A stretch of 64,000 nucleotides of DNA from Streptomyces luteolus. GTDB lineage: Bacteria; Actinomycetota; Actinomycetes; Streptomycetales; Streptomycetaceae. This document shows, in pieces, positions 24,610 through 32,635 of this stretch. The notes beneath the pieces are model-generated. The model was not told where the DNA came from, ran no database searches, and was given only the letters and a program-made list of their open reading frames with translations. Positions within the stretch are counted from its first letter, which is position 1. Each line of letters starts with the position of its first letter. The position numbers were made by a program, and so were the translations under genes. The stretch covers positions 1 to 64,000 of the forward strand of contig NZ_JASCIS010000002.1 in assembly GCF_029968015.1 (NCBI RefSeq), in the 5' to 3' direction.

Positions 24610-25466
24610 CCGCCATTCCGCTGCAGCCGCCGCGTCGTCTCGTGGAGTTCACGCTGGACGACGAACCCGTACGGGTCCCCGAGGGCGCCACCGTCCTGGA
24701 CGCCTGCCGGGCCGCGGGCAAGGACATCCCGACGCTCTGCGAGGGCGACACGCTCACCCCGAAGAACGCCTGCCGGGTGTGCGTGGTGGAGGTCGAGGGC
24801 GCGCGTACCCTGGCGCCCGCCTGTTCCCGCAGGGCCGAGCCCGGCATGGAGGTCCGTACGGACACCGAGCGCGCCCGGCACAGCCGCAGGCTGGTCCTCG
24901 AACTCCTCGCGTCCTCGGTCGACTTGTCGACCACCCCGCGCGTCCAGGAGTGGCTGAAGGAGTACGAGGCGAAGCCCGACCGCTTCGGCCCGGACGCGGC
25001 CCGCCTGAACGAGTCCCCGAAGGTCGACAACGACCTGTACGTACGCGACTACGACAAGTGCATCCTCTGCTACAAGTGCGTGGACGCCTGCGGCGAGCAG
25101 TGGCAGAACACCTTCGCGATCGCCGTCGCCGGGCGCGGCTTCGACGCCCGGATCGCCGTCGAGCACGACGCCCCGCTCACCGACTCCGCGTGCGTGTACT
25201 GCGGCAACTGCATCGAGGTCTGCCCGACGGGCGCGCTCAGCTTCAAGAGCGAGTTCGACATGCGGGCGGCCGGTACGTGGGACGAGTCGGCCCAGACGGA
25301 GACGACCACGGTGTGCGCGTACTGCGGTGTGGGCTGCAACCTGACGCTGCACGTGCAGGACAATGAGATCGTCAAGGTCACCTCGCCGCACGACAACCCG
25401 GTGACCCACGGCAACCTCTGCATCAAGGGCCGCTTCGGCTATCAACACGTACAGAACCGGGACTGA
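24606..25466 (+). CDS. Formate dehydrogenase Fe-S subunit: NuoG/HoxU-like N-terminus plus the alpha subunit's first [4Fe-4S] domain
   Basis: The 286-residue product has, in order, a [2Fe-2S] domain (LCEGDTLTPKNACRVC), a His/Cys-type site around RARHSRRLVLELL, two [4Fe-4S] clusters (CILCYKCVDACG and CVYCGNCIEVCP), and finally CAYCGVGCNLTLHV with GNLCIKGRFGYQ. That last domain normally starts the molybdopterin domain of FdsA-type alpha subunits. The protein ends where the catalytic subunit encoded at 20624 begins, so together they reconstitute one FdsA chain in two pieces. The ATG overlaps the stop of the 11-codon leader. It conducts electrons between MoCo and the flavin subunit. Confidence 0.93.
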   Translation: MTAIPLQPPRRLVEFTLDDEPVRVPEGATVLDACRAAGKDIPTLCEGDTLTPKNACRVCVVEVEGARTLAPACSRRAEPGMEVRTDTERARHSRRLVLELLASSVDLSTTPRVQEWLKEYEAKPDRFGPDAARLNESPKVDNDLYVRDYDKCILCYKCVDACGEQWQNTFAIAVAGRGFDARIAVEHDAPLTDSACVYCGNCIEVCPTGALSFKSEFDMRAAGTWDESAQTETTTVCAYCGVGCNLTLHVQDNEIVKVTSPHDNPVTHGNLCIKGRFGYQHVQNRD

Positions 25467-25473
25467 TCACCTG

Positions 25474-26367
25474 ATGGGACGCGTCACCGAGCGACGCCGC
25501 GTCATCCGTGTCCGGGACGGGGCGGTCTCCACCCGCCCGGACACGCTGGTCGCGGAGGAGCCGCTGGAAATCCGCCTGAACGGCAAGCCCCTCGCGATCA
25601 CGATGCGCACACCGGGCGACGACTTCGCGCTCGCCGCCGGGTTCCTGGTGAGCGAGGGCGTACTCGGCGCGGCGGACGAGCTGCGGTCCATCGTGTACTG
25701 CGCGGGGGCTACGCAGGAGGGCTCCAACACGTACAACGTGGTGGACGTGTCGACCGCCCCCGGAGTCCCCCTCCCGGACATCACGCTCGAACGGAACGTC
25801 TACACGTCCTCGTCCTGCGGCCTGTGCGGCAAGGCCAGTCTGGACGCGGTGCGGACGACGGCGCGCTGGCCCATCGACGACGCGACCGGCGACGGCACGC
25901 ACGGCACGGACCACCAGAAACGCAGCACTCCCCCGGTCCGGCTCGAACCCGCCCTGCTCGCGAGCCTCCCCGACCGGCTCCGCGCGGCCCAACGGGTCTT
26001 CGACCGGACCGGGGGCCTGCACGCGGCGGCGCTGTTCACGGAGGACGGCGACCTGGTCGACGTGCGGGAGGACGTGGGGCGGCACAACGCGGTCGACAAG
26101 CTGGTCGGCCGCGCGCTGCAGGACGACCGGCTTCCGCTGGCCCGCACGATCCTGCTCGTCTCCGGGCGTGCCTCCTTCGAGCTGGCGCAGAAGGCCGTGA
26201 TGGCGGGCATCCCGGTGCTCGCCGCGGTCTCCGCGCCGTCCTCGCTCGCCGTGGACCTGGCGGCCGAGACGGGGCTCACGCTTGTGGGCTTCCTGCGCGG
26301 CACCTCCATGAACGTGTACGCGGGCGACCATCGCATCGCCCTGCAGGCCGCGGCCGGTCAGGGCTGA
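25474..26367 (+). CDS. fdhD: Formate dehydrogenase accessory sulfurtransferase FdhD
   Basis: The gene starts 7 bases after the Fe-S subunit gene and encodes 297 residues. FdhD passes sulfur from a cysteine desulfurase to the molybdenum cofactor, which formate dehydrogenase needs for activity. The essential Cys pair is present in SSSCGLCGKAS. Other family segments are VAEEPLEIRLNGKPLAITMRTP cut into its two conserved halves, EDVGRHNAVDKL and ILLVSGRASFELAQKA. Its presence as the last operon gene supports the formate dehydrogenase assignment. Confidence 0.95.
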   Translation: MGRVTERRRVIRVRDGAVSTRPDTLVAEEPLEIRLNGKPLAITMRTPGDDFALAAGFLVSEGVLGAADELRSIVYCAGATQEGSNTYNVVDVSTAPGVPLPDITLERNVYTSSSCGLCGKASLDAVRTTARWPIDDATGDGTHGTDHQKRSTPPVRLEPALLASLPDRLRAAQRVFDRTGGLHAAALFTEDGDLVDVREDVGRHNAVDKLVGRALQDDRLPLARTILLVSGRASFELAQKAVMAGIPVLAAVSAPSSLAVDLAAETGLTLVGFLRGTSMNVYAGDHRIALQAAAGQG

Positions 26368-26453
26368 CCGCGAGCGCCCGCGTACGCGGCGGCGGGGTCC
26401 CGGCCGGCGAGGAGCGCCCCCTGCACCGGCCGGACCCGTGCGCGCTGCCCCGC

Positions 26454-26468
26454 AGGGGCGTCGCCCCT
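26454..26468. terminator. Possible terminator hairpin after fdhD
   Basis: AGGGGC (26454-26459) and GCCCCT (26463-26468) pair around GTC, about 85 bp after the fdhD stop. There is no T run, as is common for Streptomyces hairpin terminators. It is the first of several hairpins in this 497-bp gap, which otherwise holds a repeat and the sialidase promoter. Confidence 0.45.
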
Positions 26469-26539
26469 ACGTACCCCGGTCGCCCTCCGGGCTCGTCCTC
26501 AAGCGCCGGACGGGCTGCTTCATGCCGTCGTTCGGCCAG

Positions 26540-26731
26540 CCCGCCATCGTGGCTGGTCGCGCAGTTCCCCGCGCCCCTCAAAAGATGCGCAGTTCCCCGC
26601 GCCCCTATCAATAGCCCCTCCGGCGTTTGAGGAGCGGGGGTCTGGGGGCTGGCCCCCAGGAGCTGTCCGCAGGCCACGCGGCGCCAGCCGCACATCGACA
26701 CAGCCGGGAAGGGGCGGGGAGGGGAAAAGCA
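26540..26731. repeat. Palindromic interspersed repeat copy 2, between fdhD and the sialidase gene
   Basis: The copy contains GCGCAGTTCCCCGCGCCCCT twice, then GCCCCTCCGGCGTTTGAGGA, GGGGGCTGGCCCCC and the terminal block GGGAAGGGGCGGGGAGGGG. These modules recur in the other copies in the same order. It occupies most of the gap, which I otherwise find empty apart from the hairpin at 26454 and the dyad at 26784. Confidence 0.88.
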
Positions 26732-26783
26732 ACGCCCGCGCAGGTCCTTGTCGCCGCCTATCACCCCAAGTACCTTCAGGAAA

Positions 26784-26809
26784 CCGGACATTGGACGTGG
26801 GATGTCCGG
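26784..26809. promoter_or_regulatory. Putative operator: CCGGACAT-N10-ATGTCCGG upstream of the sialidase gene
   Basis: Perfect 8-bp inverted repeats at 26784-26791 and 26802-26809 flank a 10-bp spacer that itself contains GGACGT. The centre lies about 70 bp before the sialidase start, a typical repressor position. No regulator gene is adjacent, so the cognate protein is elsewhere. Confidence 0.6.
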
Positions 26810-26864
26810 ATGACGTGAACGTGCAGCAGATGCCGCGCAGGACCGCAGAAGGGCAGGTATCCAC

Positions 26865-28760
26865 ATGCCGTCCGGACCCCGCAGAGCCTTACGCCCCCTC
26901 CTCGCCACCCTCACCGCCCTCGCCCTGGCAGCCCCCGCCACGATCGCACAAGCCTCCCAACGCGCCCCCGAAGCGACGGACTTCACGCAGCAGGTCCTCT
27001 TCAAGGCCTCCCAGGACCCGGGCTACGCCTGCTTCCGCATCCCGGCCGTCGTGCAGACAACTTCAGGGACCCTGCTCGCGTTCGCCGAGGGCCGGGTGAA
27101 CGACTGCACGGACGCGGGCGACATAGACCTCGTCCTCAAACGCTCCACGGACGGCGGCCGCACCTGGGGCCCGCTGCAGGTCGTCAACGAGGGCGCGGGC
27201 GACACCCACGGCAACCCGGCGCCCATGGTGGACCGCGAGACCGGCCGCATCCTGCTGGCCGAGACCTGGAACCCGGGCAAGCCCGGCGGCGGCAACTGCG
27301 ACGTGCCCTGCGAGCGCACCCCGCACCTCCAGTACAGCGACGACGACGGCCGCAGCTGGTCCGAGCCGCGCGACCTCAGCGACCAGATCCTGCCGGGGCA
27401 CTGGAACTCCTGGTACGCGACGGGCCCGGTGCACGGCATCCAGCTGGAGCGCGGGCCGCACGCGGGCCGGCTCGTCTTCGGCGTCAACACCGAGACGTGG
27501 AACGGCAGTCGGGTCACCGCCAACCACGCCGCGCTGATCCACAGCGACGACGGCGGCGACACGTGGAAGGTCGGCGCGACCGACTCCTGGCCGATAGCGC
27601 AGGACGGCACGTTCCGCCAGAAGCCCTCCGAGGTTACGCTCACCGAGCGCGGCGACGGCGAGATCTATGTCAGCGGACGCGAGCAGGACGGCACCGACCT
27701 CGGCCACCGCACCCACGCCGTGAGCCGGGACGGCGGCGCGTCCTTCACCGGCAAGTTCCGCGCGATCCCGGACCTGTACGCACCCCAAGTGCAGTGCGCG
27801 ACGGTCGGCCTTGAGCACCGGATGCTTCTCTCCTGCCCGGCCGACCCGGACCGGCGGCGCACGATGATGGTGCGTTCCTCGTACGACGGGGGCCGTACCT
27901 GGGACAGCGTGGACCGCGGCACGGTCGTGTCCACCGACTGGTCCGGCTACTCCGACCTGGTGGCGATCGGCGGCGCGGGCCGCACTCCGGCGACTGTCGG
28001 CCTCCTCTACGAGGGCGGCGCGGTGGACGCGCGCGACGAGATCCGCTTCGCCCGCTTCACCGAGGACTGGCTGAAGCCCCGCCGCGGCCCCGATCCGACC
28101 ACCCCGGACCTGGCGTTCGGAGCACCCGGCGCCACGGTGCTCGGCGGCGGCAGGGCGACCTCGGGCCGGTTCGGCGGCGCGCTCGCCCTCGACGGCACCG
28201 ACGACGCCGTACGCCTGCCGTATCGCTCGCAACTCCCGCTGTACGACGACGAGTTCACGGCCTCGCTCTGGTTCCGTTACTCGGCCAAGAGCGGCGAGCA
28301 TCCGCTGCTGTGGATGGGTGGCGTCGGCACGAAGCAGCCGCAGGTGTGGCTGCGCGGCGAGCCCGCCTCGGGGCGGATCATGGGCCTGATGACCGCGCGG
28401 GACGGCGCCGCGGCGCCCCGCTCGGCGTGGGTGCGCAACACGTCCGCGCTGAACGACGGCAAGTGGCACCACGCCGTACTGCGGCGCACCGAGGGCGAGT
28501 TCAGCCTCACCGTCGACGGCACGAAGGTCGCCACGACGGGGGCCGTGCCCGGTTCGGTGAGCCGGACGTCCGGGTTCGGCGTGCACGTCGGTCAACGCGT
28601 CGACAGCCGGGCCCACTTCGCGGGCGCGATCGACGAGGTCCAGGTGTGGGACCGGGCGCTGAGCGACGCCGAGCTGAAGCGGCTGCGCACACGCGGCGGC
28701 GCTGTGCCCCTCGGCACCGTGCTGCGGCTGCCGTTGGACCGGATCAACGGCAGCCGTTAA
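26865..28760 (+). CDS. Secreted exo-sialidase (GH33) with C-terminal LamG-like domain
   Basis: The 631-residue product has a Sec signal ending near IAQAS. The catalytic six-bladed propeller (about 40-400) begins with the FRIP motif (ACFRIPAV, residues 57-60) and contains five Asp-boxes: STDGGRTWG, SDDDGRSWS, SDDGGDTWK, SRDGGASFT and SYDGGRTWD. Sialidases use an Arg triad and a Tyr/Glu pair to release terminal sialic acid. A concanavalin-like LamG domain (about 425-620, ending DEVQVWDRALSDAEL) may bind carbohydrate. No sialic acid uptake or catabolic genes are adjacent. A dyad operator lies about 55-80 bp upstream. Confidence 0.93.
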   Translation: MPSGPRRALRPLLATLTALALAAPATIAQASQRAPEATDFTQQVLFKASQDPGYACFRIPAVVQTTSGTLLAFAEGRVNDCTDAGDIDLVLKRSTDGGRTWGPLQVVNEGAGDTHGNPAPMVDRETGRILLAETWNPGKPGGGNCDVPCERTPHLQYSDDDGRSWSEPRDLSDQILPGHWNSWYATGPVHGIQLERGPHAGRLVFGVNTETWNGSRVTANHAALIHSDDGGDTWKVGATDSWPIAQDGTFRQKPSEVTLTERGDGEIYVSGREQDGTDLGHRTHAVSRDGGASFTGKFRAIPDLYAPQVQCATVGLEHRMLLSCPADPDRRRTMMVRSSYDGGRTWDSVDRGTVVSTDWSGYSDLVAIGGAGRTPATVGLLYEGGAVDARDEIRFARFTEDWLKPRRGPDPTTPDLAFGAPGATVLGGGRATSGRFGGALALDGTDDAVRLPYRSQLPLYDDEFTASLWFRYSAKSGEHPLLWMGGVGTKQPQVWLRGEPASGRIMGLMTARDGAAAPRSAWVRNTSALNDGKWHHAVLRRTEGEFSLTVDGTKVATTGAVPGSVSRTSGFGVHVGQRVDSRAHFAGAIDEVQVWDRALSDAELKRLRTRGGAVPLGTVLRLPLDRINGSR

Positions 28761-28770
28761 CGTCCCGTGC

Positions 28771-30066
28771 GTGTCAGCCGCTGAACGAACGAGGCATACG
28801 AGGCGCACGAGGCGTACGGGGAAGCCCGCGGCCCGGCGGTGGCCGTACGGCACCGGTCTGGTGCTGCTGCTCGCCGCCGTCCTCGCGGGCACCCTGTTCA
28901 CCGCCCTCCCGGACCGGGACGACCGGAAGGGCGGCGCCGCGTGCGCCCCGCGCAAGGTGGCGTCCTGGACGGCGGACCAGCGCACGACCGGGGAGTTCGC
29001 CCGGTACGGCAACGACGCGTCCCGTGACGACGACTGGTCCGGCGGCGACGGCACCCACTCGGTGCGGCTGCCGGACGGACGGGTCCTGTGGCTGTTCTCG
29101 GACACGTTCCTCGGCAAGGTGCACGGACCGCCGAACCTCTCCGGCCAGCCGCACGCCTGGCGGGACACGACCGCCCCGTTCGTGCGGAACTCGGCGGTGG
29201 TGATGGGCCGTTCGGGTCGACTTGAGCGGACCCTGCCCGCCCCGCTGTTCGCCGATCCGGCGGCGGGCCAGTGGCGCTGGCCGGTCGCGGCGAAGGTCGA
29301 GCCCCGCTCCCCCGGCTCCTCCGAACAGGTCGTCCGCGTCCTGCTGTGGACCCGCGCCACCGGCACCGGGCCGTGGATCTACGGGCTGCCCCTGGCCACC
29401 GAGGTCGCCACGCTCTCCCTGCCGGACCTGCGCCTGGAGGGCACGGTCCGGGTCTCCGACCAGAGCGGCGTCAAGGACCCGGTCGAGCGCGTCCTGTACG
29501 GGACGACGGCGGTCGACGGCAAGGAATACACGTACGTCTTCGGCGGCAACGACGGGAAGACGGCGGTGCGGCCCGCCTCGGAGGCGTACGTGGCCCGCGT
29601 CCCGCACGGGCGGCTCGCCGAGCCCGGCGCCTGGCGGTACTGGGACGGCGAGGGCTGGGGCAGCGAGGCCGCACCGGTGCTCGGGGACGGGGAGAAGAAG
29701 GGCGTGGGCAGCGCGTACACCGTCGTACGGGACGAGGGGACGTGGGTCCTCTTCACGATGGCGGCGGGGGCAAAGGGCCTGTCGACGATCACGTCGTACT
29801 GGTCGTGCGCGCCGAACGGGCCCTGGCACGGCCCGGCGAAGGGCTTCGCGCCGCCGCTGCCACCGGACGGGGCGGCGCGGCAGAGCACCGCCGTCTACAA
29901 CCCGCAGGCACACCCCGCGCTGCGGTCCGACGACGGCCGGCTGCTGCTGAGCTACGACGTGAATTGGCTGGAGTCGGACCCGCGGGCGGCGCAGGCGAAC
30001 GTCAGCCGGAACGTGTCGCTGTACCGGCCACGGTTCCTGCGGCTGCGGCTCGCTCCAGGCGACTGA
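28771..30066 (+). CDS. Membrane-anchored propeller-like extracellular protein (DUF4185/DUF5005-like), unknown function
   Basis: The gene starts with GTG ten bases after the sialidase stop and is probably cotranscribed. The 431-residue product has a basic N-terminus, one membrane segment (GTGLVLLLAAVLAGTLF) and a long exported domain. Motifs such as LPDGRVLWLFSDTFLG, LYGTTAVDGKEYTYVFGG and SYWSCAPNGPWHGP recall secreted DUF4185/DUF5005-type families, which resemble GH43-like propellers. I see no proven catalytic set. Pairing with a sialidase suggests a role in glycan binding or cleavage. Its 3' end overlaps the convergent transporter gene by 65 bp. Confidence 0.8.
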   Translation: MSAAERTRHTRRTRRTGKPAARRWPYGTGLVLLLAAVLAGTLFTALPDRDDRKGGAACAPRKVASWTADQRTTGEFARYGNDASRDDDWSGGDGTHSVRLPDGRVLWLFSDTFLGKVHGPPNLSGQPHAWRDTTAPFVRNSAVVMGRSGRLERTLPAPLFADPAAGQWRWPVAAKVEPRSPGSSEQVVRVLLWTRATGTGPWIYGLPLATEVATLSLPDLRLEGTVRVSDQSGVKDPVERVLYGTTAVDGKEYTYVFGGNDGKTAVRPASEAYVARVPHGRLAEPGAWRYWDGEGWGSEAAPVLGDGEKKGVGSAYTVVRDEGTWVLFTMAAGAKGLSTITSYWSCAPNGPWHGPAKGFAPPLPPDGAARQSTAVYNPQAHPALRSDDGRLLLSYDVNWLESDPRAAQANVSRNVSLYRPRFLRLRLAPGD

Positions 30067-31180
30067 TCGGGCCGGCGTCCGGTGCTGCCGCCGCCTCGGG
30101 CGGTACGGCGTCGGCGGCGGCCTCGGGGTCGCGGGAGCGGCGCTTGGCGATGACGGCGCAGACCATCAGCTGCATCTGGTGGAAGAGCATCAGCGGAAGG
30201 ACCGCGAGCGAGGCCTGCGCGCCGAACAGCACGCTGGCCATGGGCAGTCCGGCCGCCAGGGACTTCTTCGACCCGGCGAACTGGATCGCGACCCGGTCGG
30301 CCCGGGAGAAGCCAAGTCGCTTCGCGCCGAACCAGGTCAGCGTCAGCATCGCGGCGAGCAGCACGGCCTCGACGCCGAGGAGCGCGAGCAGCCGCAGCGG
30401 GGTGACCTGGTTCCAGATGCCGGCGACCATGCCCTGGCTGAACGCGGCGTAGACGACGAGCAGGATGGAGCCGCGGTCCACCAGGCCGAGGACCTTCTTG
30501 TGCCGGGCGACGAACGGGCCGATCCAGCGCCGCAGCAGCTGCCCGGCGAGGAACGGCACGAGCAGTTGCAGCACGATCTTGACGAGCGAGTCCGCGGAGA
30601 ACCCGGCGTGCCCGCCGATGAGCCCGGCGGCGAGCAGCGGCGTCAGCACGATCCCGGCGAGCGACGAGAACGACCCGGCGCAGATCGCGGCGGGCACGTT
30701 GCCGCGCGCGATGGACGTGAACGCGATCGACGACTGCACGGTCGACGGCACGAGGGTCAGGAACAGGAAGCCGCTGTACAGCGCGGGCGTCAGGACGTAC
30801 GGCACGAGCCCGCCCGCGGCCAGGCCGAGCAGCGGGAAGACCGCGAACGTACAGGCGATGACGGTGAGGTGGAGCCGCCAGTTGCGCAGGCCGTCCAGCG
30901 CCTCGCGGGTGGAGAGCCGGGCGCCGTAGAGGAAGAACAGGAAGGCGACCGCGCCGGTGGCCGCACCGGAGGCGACCTCGGCGCCCGTGCCCCGCGCGGG
31001 CAGCAGCGCCGCGATGCCCACCGTGCCGAGCAGCAGCAGGACGTACGGGTCGATCGGCATCCAGGACGGCCAGGTCGGGCGTTTCACGGTGCGCTGTGCT
31101 CCAGTGCGGTGGGCGGGGTCGGTGACGGTGACAGTGACGGTGACGGGAGGGGCATGCGATGCGGAGCGTGCCCTCTCCAT
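30002..31180 (-). CDS. Bile acid:sodium symporter (SBF-like) family transporter
   Basis: The product is up to 392 residues from the ATG at 31180; the GTG at 31087 (VKRPTWPSWMPIDPY) is a good alternative because homologues usually begin there. The intervening codons come from a GGTGAC hexamer repeat. Nine to ten hydrophobic segments include FLTLVPSTVQSSIAFTSIA and AIQFAGSKKSLAAGLPMA, which match the SBF-like 7,8-family. The substrate is unknown and need not be a bile acid. It is divergent from a LysR gene with a LysR-type box between them, so it is the likely LysR target. Confidence 0.88.
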   Translation of the reverse strand: MERARSASHAPPVTVTVTVTDPAHRTGAQRTVKRPTWPSWMPIDPYVLLLLGTVGIAALLPARGTGAEVASGAATGAVAFLFFLYGARLSTREALDGLRNWRLHLTVIACTFAVFPLLGLAAGGLVPYVLTPALYSGFLFLTLVPSTVQSSIAFTSIARGNVPAAICAGSFSSLAGIVLTPLLAAGLIGGHAGFSADSLVKIVLQLLVPFLAGQLLRRWIGPFVARHKKVLGLVDRGSILLVVYAAFSQGMVAGIWNQVTPLRLLALLGVEAVLLAAMLTLTWFGAKRLGFSRADRVAIQFAGSKKSLAAGLPMASVLFGAQASLAVLPLMLFHQMQLMVCAVIAKRRSRDPEAAADAVPPEAAAAPDAGPISRLERAAAAGTVAGTATRSG

Positions 31181-31229
31181 CGTCCTCCTGAACGCCGTGA
31201 TCGGGAATCCGGGATACGGGACTGACTGC

Positions 31230-31245
31230 TATCGCGATACGTGAT
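31230..31245. promoter_or_regulatory. LysR-type box between the symporter and LysR genes
   Basis: TATCGCGATA (31230-31239) is a perfect 10-bp palindrome. It overlaps ATC-N9-GAT (31231-31245), the T-N11-A arrangement bound by LysR-type regulators. The box ends 22 bp before the LysR start. Confidence 0.7.
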
Positions 31246-31266
31246 AAGGACGCTAGCCTGGCGTGC

Positions 31267-32154
31267 ATGTACGACCCCGCGCAACTGCGCACCTTCCTGG
31301 CCGTGGCGCAGACCCTGAGCTTCACGCGGGCCGCGCGCCGGCTCGGCCTGCGCCAGTCGACGGTCAGCCAGCACGTGCGGCGCCTGGAGGACGCGACGGG
31401 CCGCACGCTCTTCGCACGGGACACGCACAGCGTGGAGCTGACCGAGGACGGCGAGGCGATGCTCGGTTTCGCCCGCACGATCCTGGAGGCGCACGAGCGG
31501 GCGGCGGCGTTCTTCGCGGGCACGCGGCTGCGCGGGCGGCTGCGGTTCGGCGCCTCGGAGGACTTCGTCCTCACCGAACTGCCGGAGATCCTCAAGGCGT
31601 TCCGGCGCGAGCATCCGGAGGTCGACCTGGAGCTGACGGTCGAGCTCTCCGGCACGCTGCACCGCAGGCTCGCGGACGGGCGGCTCGACCTGGTCCTCGC
31701 GAAGCGCCATCCACGGGACGGGGAGGCGGAGGGGACGCTGGTGTGGCGGGACGAGCTGGTGTGGATCGGCGCCGAGACCGGCGGGGAGCGGCTGCGGGTC
31801 GACCCGCGGGAGCCGGTGCCGCTGATCGTCTACCCCCCGCCGGGCATCACGCGGGCCCGCGCGCTCGAAGTCCTGGAGCAAAGCGGCCGCGCGTGGCGCA
31901 TCGCCTGCACGAGCGGCAGCCTCAACGGCCTGGTGGCGGCGGCCCGCGCGGGCCTCGGCGTGATGGCCCACACCCGCAGCCTGATCCCGCCGGGCCTGGT
32001 CCGGATTCGCTCGGGCCTGCCGGACCTCGGCGGCGTCGACTTCGTACTCCGCCACGGCCGCACCCGGGCCCGCGCCCAGGAGGCGGCGGACGCGCTCGCG
32101 TCGGCGATCCTGGCGGGCGGGGACCGGTTGCACCGGGGCGGGCAGGAGCGCTGA
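31267..32154 (+). CDS. LysR-family transcriptional regulator
   Basis: The 295-residue product has an N-terminal winged helix (LRTFLAVAQTLSFTRAARRL and QSTVSQHVRRLEDATGR) and a two-lobed effector domain starting near residue 90 (GRLRFGASEDFVLTELPEIL). LysR proteins usually bind a small molecule and activate or repress a divergent gene. Here the divergent gene encodes the SBF-like transporter, with a T-N11-A box between. The length is normal. Confidence 0.93.
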   Translation: MYDPAQLRTFLAVAQTLSFTRAARRLGLRQSTVSQHVRRLEDATGRTLFARDTHSVELTEDGEAMLGFARTILEAHERAAAFFAGTRLRGRLRFGASEDFVLTELPEILKAFRREHPEVDLELTVELSGTLHRRLADGRLDLVLAKRHPRDGEAEGTLVWRDELVWIGAETGGERLRVDPREPVPLIVYPPPGITRARALEVLEQSGRAWRIACTSGSLNGLVAAARAGLGVMAHTRSLIPPGLVRIRSGLPDLGGVDFVLRHGRTRARAQEAADALASAILAGGDRLHRGGQER

Positions 32155-32233
32155 AGCGCCTTGCCTGCGGGCGCAGTTCACCCGGCCCACCGGGGTCCGT
32201 GCGAAACTCCCGGAATGCCAGCATGGATCACCC

Positions 32234-32440
32234 CGCGCCGCCTTCCCGAAAGCCTGCGGCAGCTTCGGGGCTGCGCCCCCCGCCTTCTGCTCCGTCTTTT
32301 CGGCTGCCGCGCCGTCGTGGCTGGTCGCGCAGTTCCCCGCGCCCCTAAAAACAGCCCCTCCGGCGTTTGAGGAGCGGGGGCCGGGGGCGGAGCCCCCGGA
32401 GCCGACCGCAGGTCTTTCGGGAAGGGGCGGGGAGGGGAGA
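32234..32440. repeat. Palindromic interspersed repeat copy 3, after the LysR gene
   Basis: This copy runs from CCTTCCCGAAAGCCTGCGGC through CGTGGCTGGTCGCGCAGTTC and CCCCTCCGGCGTTTGAGGAG to TTTCGGGAAGGGGCGGGGAG. The ends are inverted relative to each other, so a long stem can form. It fills the first two-thirds of the 481-bp gap before the acyl-CoA synthetase gene; the remainder, 32441-32635, should hold that gene's promoter but shows no clear consensus. Confidence 0.9.
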
Positions 32441-32635
32441 AACCGCCCCACGTGACCGCCGCGTACAGATTCCGTGGAGGTTACGGAACCGAAACTTACC
32501 CCGAAGTAGGTATCGCCCCATTTCGCCGCCTGACCTGTGACGATGACGGCCATCCGAGGCCCGCCACCCCCTCCCGCCCGGAAGCCGCGTGGGGTACCGT
32601 CACCCGCGCTGTGTGGAGCGCCACAAGGAGAACCA

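Noticed and set aside
29952..31655. A 567-codon minus-strand frame across the symporter and LysR genes
   Set aside because: It is out of frame with the SBF-like transporter, reads through the LysR gene in antisense and has no recognisable domain.
32537..32635. ATG at 32537 as the start of the acyl-CoA synthetase
   Set aside because: It lacks a ribosome site and adds a Pro-rich leader; TTG at 32636 has AAGGAG at 5 nt and begins at the conserved N-terminus.
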